The translations under genes were made by a program, and so were the position numbers. A stretch of 64,000 nt of DNA from an uncultured Alphaproteobacteria bacterium (GTDB lineage Bacteria > Pseudomonadota > Alphaproteobacteria > Methylaequorales > Methylaequoraceae): the NCBI GenBank assembly GCA_902563305.1, contig CACEWP010000001.1, positions 271,886 to 335,885 of the forward strand, written 5' to 3'. This document shows, piece after piece, positions 62,299 through 64,000 of the stretch (position 1 is its first letter; each line of letters opens with the position of its first letter). The notes below the pieces were generated by a model that did not search any database, was not told the origin of the DNA, and worked only from the letters and a program-made list of their open reading frames with translations.

Positions 62299-63818
62299 TT
62301 ATCACTAAAAGCAGTTTCTGATTCCTGAAGCTTGGTAGCAAGGAACCTTTCCCTAGTAAGAGAGACATTGGCGTAGAAATTAGGCATATCTTCTTCTTCA
62401 ACGTTTAGTGTAGATTCAGACTTTAGCTTCATGGGGTTTACTGTTCTATTTTTGTGCTTAACTTCATAATGTAAATGAGGGCCAGTACTTCTTCCAGAAG
62501 TACCAACATATCCAATTATTTCCCCTTGTTTTACTAATCTTCCTTTTTTAATTCCTTTTGCATATTTATAGAGATGAGCATATCTTGTTTTAAAATTATT
62601 GAGATGTTTAATCTCAACAAATCTTCCAAATGAACCATTTCGTCCAGCATAAGTTATTCTTCCATCACCAGCCGCCATTATTGGGGTTCCTCTTTTAGCT
62701 GCAAAGTCAACACCTCTGTGCATTTTATTAAAGCCTAGTATAGGGTGTTTTCTAACACCAAATTTTGATGATAATCGTGCACCTTTCACAGGAGTTCGCA
62801 TTAAATATTTCCTAATACTTTTTCCGCTTGCATCAAAGAAATCAATTTTTCCATTTTCAAGTCTGTATCTAAACAATTCAATTTTATGATAATTAAGATG
62901 CACAAGACCATATAAAAGCAATGGTTTTCCAACAATAGCATCATTTTTTGTAAAATTTGCTTCATACAATAATTCAATAGTATCACCGTTCTTGACATCT
63001 CTTTGAAAGTCAATTGTGTAACTTAGTTGATGAAGGTACTCATTTACAATTGACACAGGTATTCCAGCAGATTTAAGTGTTTTACTTAAACTATTTTTTA
63101 CTTTTAATCTCTTCCTTACAACTTTTGTATCAGTTGGCGCTTTGACAAAATAGAATACAAAATCATCATTAAAGTTTCTTCTTAAATTTAATTGCTCAAG
63201 ATCTTTAGCAAAAGTATTAATTTCTAAAATTTTATCTTCATCATCTGACAAAAATTTAATATTTTCCTCGATTTTATAGTCGACATAATCTTTTACTCTT
63301 TCAAAAACTATTCCAGCATCCTCTTTATTCAAAAACTTTGATAAGTTTTGCCTTAGTATTTTTTTATTCTTTACTGTTATTGTTGTTGTTTTGTAATGAA
63401 TTGGTTTTTCAGGGATTGGCCGTGCTACAGGATCTGGAATTCCTGAGAAAAGCATAGTTTCCGATACCGGAACTAAATTTAAATCAATATTTTTTTCATC
63501 TACAAAGAAGTCAGTAGTCTTTTGTACATCAAGATAATTTGCAACATCCAGACTTTTTTCAACTTCTTGATAAGGGGTATTTTGACTTTCTTTTTTTGTA
63601 AGCTCGTACCTTTGGATATTTCCAGATTTTCCAGTAAAAAACTGATCTTCTTCTGAAAGTATTAAATTTTCTGAATTATCAGAAATATTGAGCGCTTCGA
63701 GGCTTTCATCATTGTCAAGTAATCCGAAATCATTAAATTCAGATAGGTTTTGTATAGAAAAAAAAATAAAAATACAAACCAATATAAGATTTATTTTTTT
63801 TTTTAAAAAGATAATCAT
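62295..63818 (-). CDS. M23 family metallopeptidase, periplasmic
   Basis: Peptidoglycan endopeptidase or its non-catalytic relative, 507 residues. The N-terminus is a membrane/signal segment (LILVCIFIFFSIQNLSEF). Residues 30-240 are a low-identity charged region with an OapA/LysM-like part; the C-terminal domain is M23 with H367 and D371 in HRGVDFAAKRGTPI and H448/H450 in GPHLHYEVKH, so the zinc ligands are complete and activity is expected. Such proteins act in cell division or shape. Its stop overlaps that of DUF4167 by four bases. Confidence 0.92.
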   Translation of the reverse strand: MIIFLKKKINLILVCIFIFFSIQNLSEFNDFGLLDNDESLEALNISDNSENLILSEEDQFFTGKSGNIQRYELTKKESQNTPYQEVEKSLDVANYLDVQKTTDFFVDEKNIDLNLVPVSETMLFSGIPDPVARPIPEKPIHYKTTTITVKNKKILRQNLSKFLNKEDAGIVFERVKDYVDYKIEENIKFLSDDEDKILEINTFAKDLEQLNLRRNFNDDFVFYFVKAPTDTKVVRKRLKVKNSLSKTLKSAGIPVSIVNEYLHQLSYTIDFQRDVKNGDTIELLYEANFTKNDAIVGKPLLLYGLVHLNYHKIELFRYRLENGKIDFFDASGKSIRKYLMRTPVKGARLSSKFGVRKHPILGFNKMHRGVDFAAKRGTPIMAAGDGRITYAGRNGSFGRFVEIKHLNNFKTRYAHLYKYAKGIKKGRLVKQGEIIGYVGTSGRSTGPHLHYEVKHKNRTVNPMKLKSESTLNVEEEDMPNFYANVSLTRERFLATKLQESETAFSDN

Positions 63819-63859
63819 TTATAATACTTCAGATTAATTAGAATTTTACAAAAAAAAGA

Positions 63860-63888
63860 TTGACCATTTAAAGTATTAGGAATATAAC
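63860..63888 (+). promoter_or_regulatory. strong sigma-70 promoter, probably of an rRNA operon
   Basis: TTGACC at 63860-63865 and TATAAC at 63883-63888 with the ideal 17-base spacer, on the plus strand and directed out of the right edge. It is the best-spaced promoter seen in the window. What it drives lies beyond 64000; the following leader suggests a 16S rRNA gene. Confidence 0.6.
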
Positions 63889-63899
63889 AATTTTCACTG

Positions 63900-63922
63900 A
63901 TTATCAATTATTATTTGATAAT
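63900..63922 (+). promoter_or_regulatory. stem-loop in the presumed rrn leader
   Basis: Eight-base arms ATTATCAA and TTGATAAT around a seven-base loop, starting about a dozen bases after the predicted -10 box. It is AT-only apart from one pair and could be a leader stem ahead of the boxA-like site. Low information on its own. Confidence 0.35.
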
Positions 63923-63925
63923 TTT

Positions 63926-63937
63926 GGCTGTTTGAAA
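63926..63937 (+). promoter_or_regulatory. boxA-like antitermination site in the presumed rrn leader
   Basis: GGCTGTTTGAAA resembles the boxA consensus TGCTCTTTGA found before 16S rRNA genes. The next 40 bases (GAATATAAAGGAATGTGTAGG and on, ending in the palindrome GGTGAT-A-ATCACC at 63963-63975) resemble the conserved alphaproteobacterial 16S leader with its GGGATGTGTGGG-like element. The palindrome may be part of an RNase III processing stem. The judgement is from remembered leader sequences. Confidence 0.5.
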
Positions 63938-64000
63938 ATTGAATATAAAGGAATGTGTAGGTGGTGATAATCACCATCACATTCAGTAATTAATGTTACA

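Overview
The window is about 64 kb of very AT-rich, gene-dense DNA from an alphaproteobacterium, probably a marine type with a streamlined genome. The evidence is the gene content and order: cobS/cobT with a J-domain gene, bolA, class I lysyl-tRNA synthetase, a TorF-type porin, DUF2849-cysI-DUF934, DUF4167, accA-secA-argJ-mutT and grxC-nitrilase-ubiG. Intergenic gaps are tiny and several genes overlap. No prophage, insertion sequence, CRISPR array or tRNA gene was seen, and no gene-free stretch reaches 300 bases. The longest is 17510-17737. I cannot place the organism below class from sequence alone.

Layout. 1-4972: tetrahydromethanopterin (H4MPT) C1 metabolism. mtdB (cut by the left edge) and a beta-RFAP synthase run leftward; a pterin dehydratase-like gene and fhcB, fhcD, fhcC run rightward, with no fhcA between B and D. 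4973-17509: a hopanoid locus with hpnM-like, hpnA, ispH and hpnH, then the leftward run hpnB-hpnC-dxs-hpnD-hpnE-shc-hpnG. Two MEP-pathway genes are embedded in it. 17738-19587: porin and heme A synthase. 19698-27565: sulfate assimilation (cysH, cysD, cysNC) and sulfite reduction (DUF2849, cysI, DUF934) around a CIRCE-controlled groESL. 27721-31474: lysS, DUF952, pyrD and a HAD phosphatase. 31485-34822: methylmalonyl-CoA mutase and a MeaB GTPase with an N-terminal helix-turn-helix domain, separated by a perfect 21-bp palindrome. 34859-42013: rpmB, cobT, cobS, J-domain gene, bolA, CBS protein, CNNM/CorC protein, aroB, aroK. 42099-46800: a tiny membrane protein, a secreted helical protein, a Xer recombinase, malyl-CoA lyase, accA. 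46806-57874: secA, argJ, mutT, methyltransferase, grxC, nitrilase, ubiG, lysC, flavin oxidoreductase, rodZ-like, ispG. 57879-63818: hisS, a degenerate glutamyl-tRNA-reductase-like gene, prfA, prmC, DUF4167 and an M23 peptidase. The last 140 bases look like the promoter and leader of a ribosomal RNA operon whose 16S gene would lie just outside.

Together the genes suggest an aerobic heterotroph that oxidises C1 units through H4MPT, makes extended hopanoids from MEP-derived isoprenoids, assimilates sulfate, and has B12-dependent methylmalonyl-CoA and malyl-CoA chemistry.

The points most worth checking are the HTH-MeaB fusion with its adjacent palindrome, the hopanoid genes that appear to start at ATT, the hemA relic still in front of prfA-prmC, the fhc cluster without fhcA, a 17-base homopolymer inside shc, and the inferred rrn leader at the right edge.
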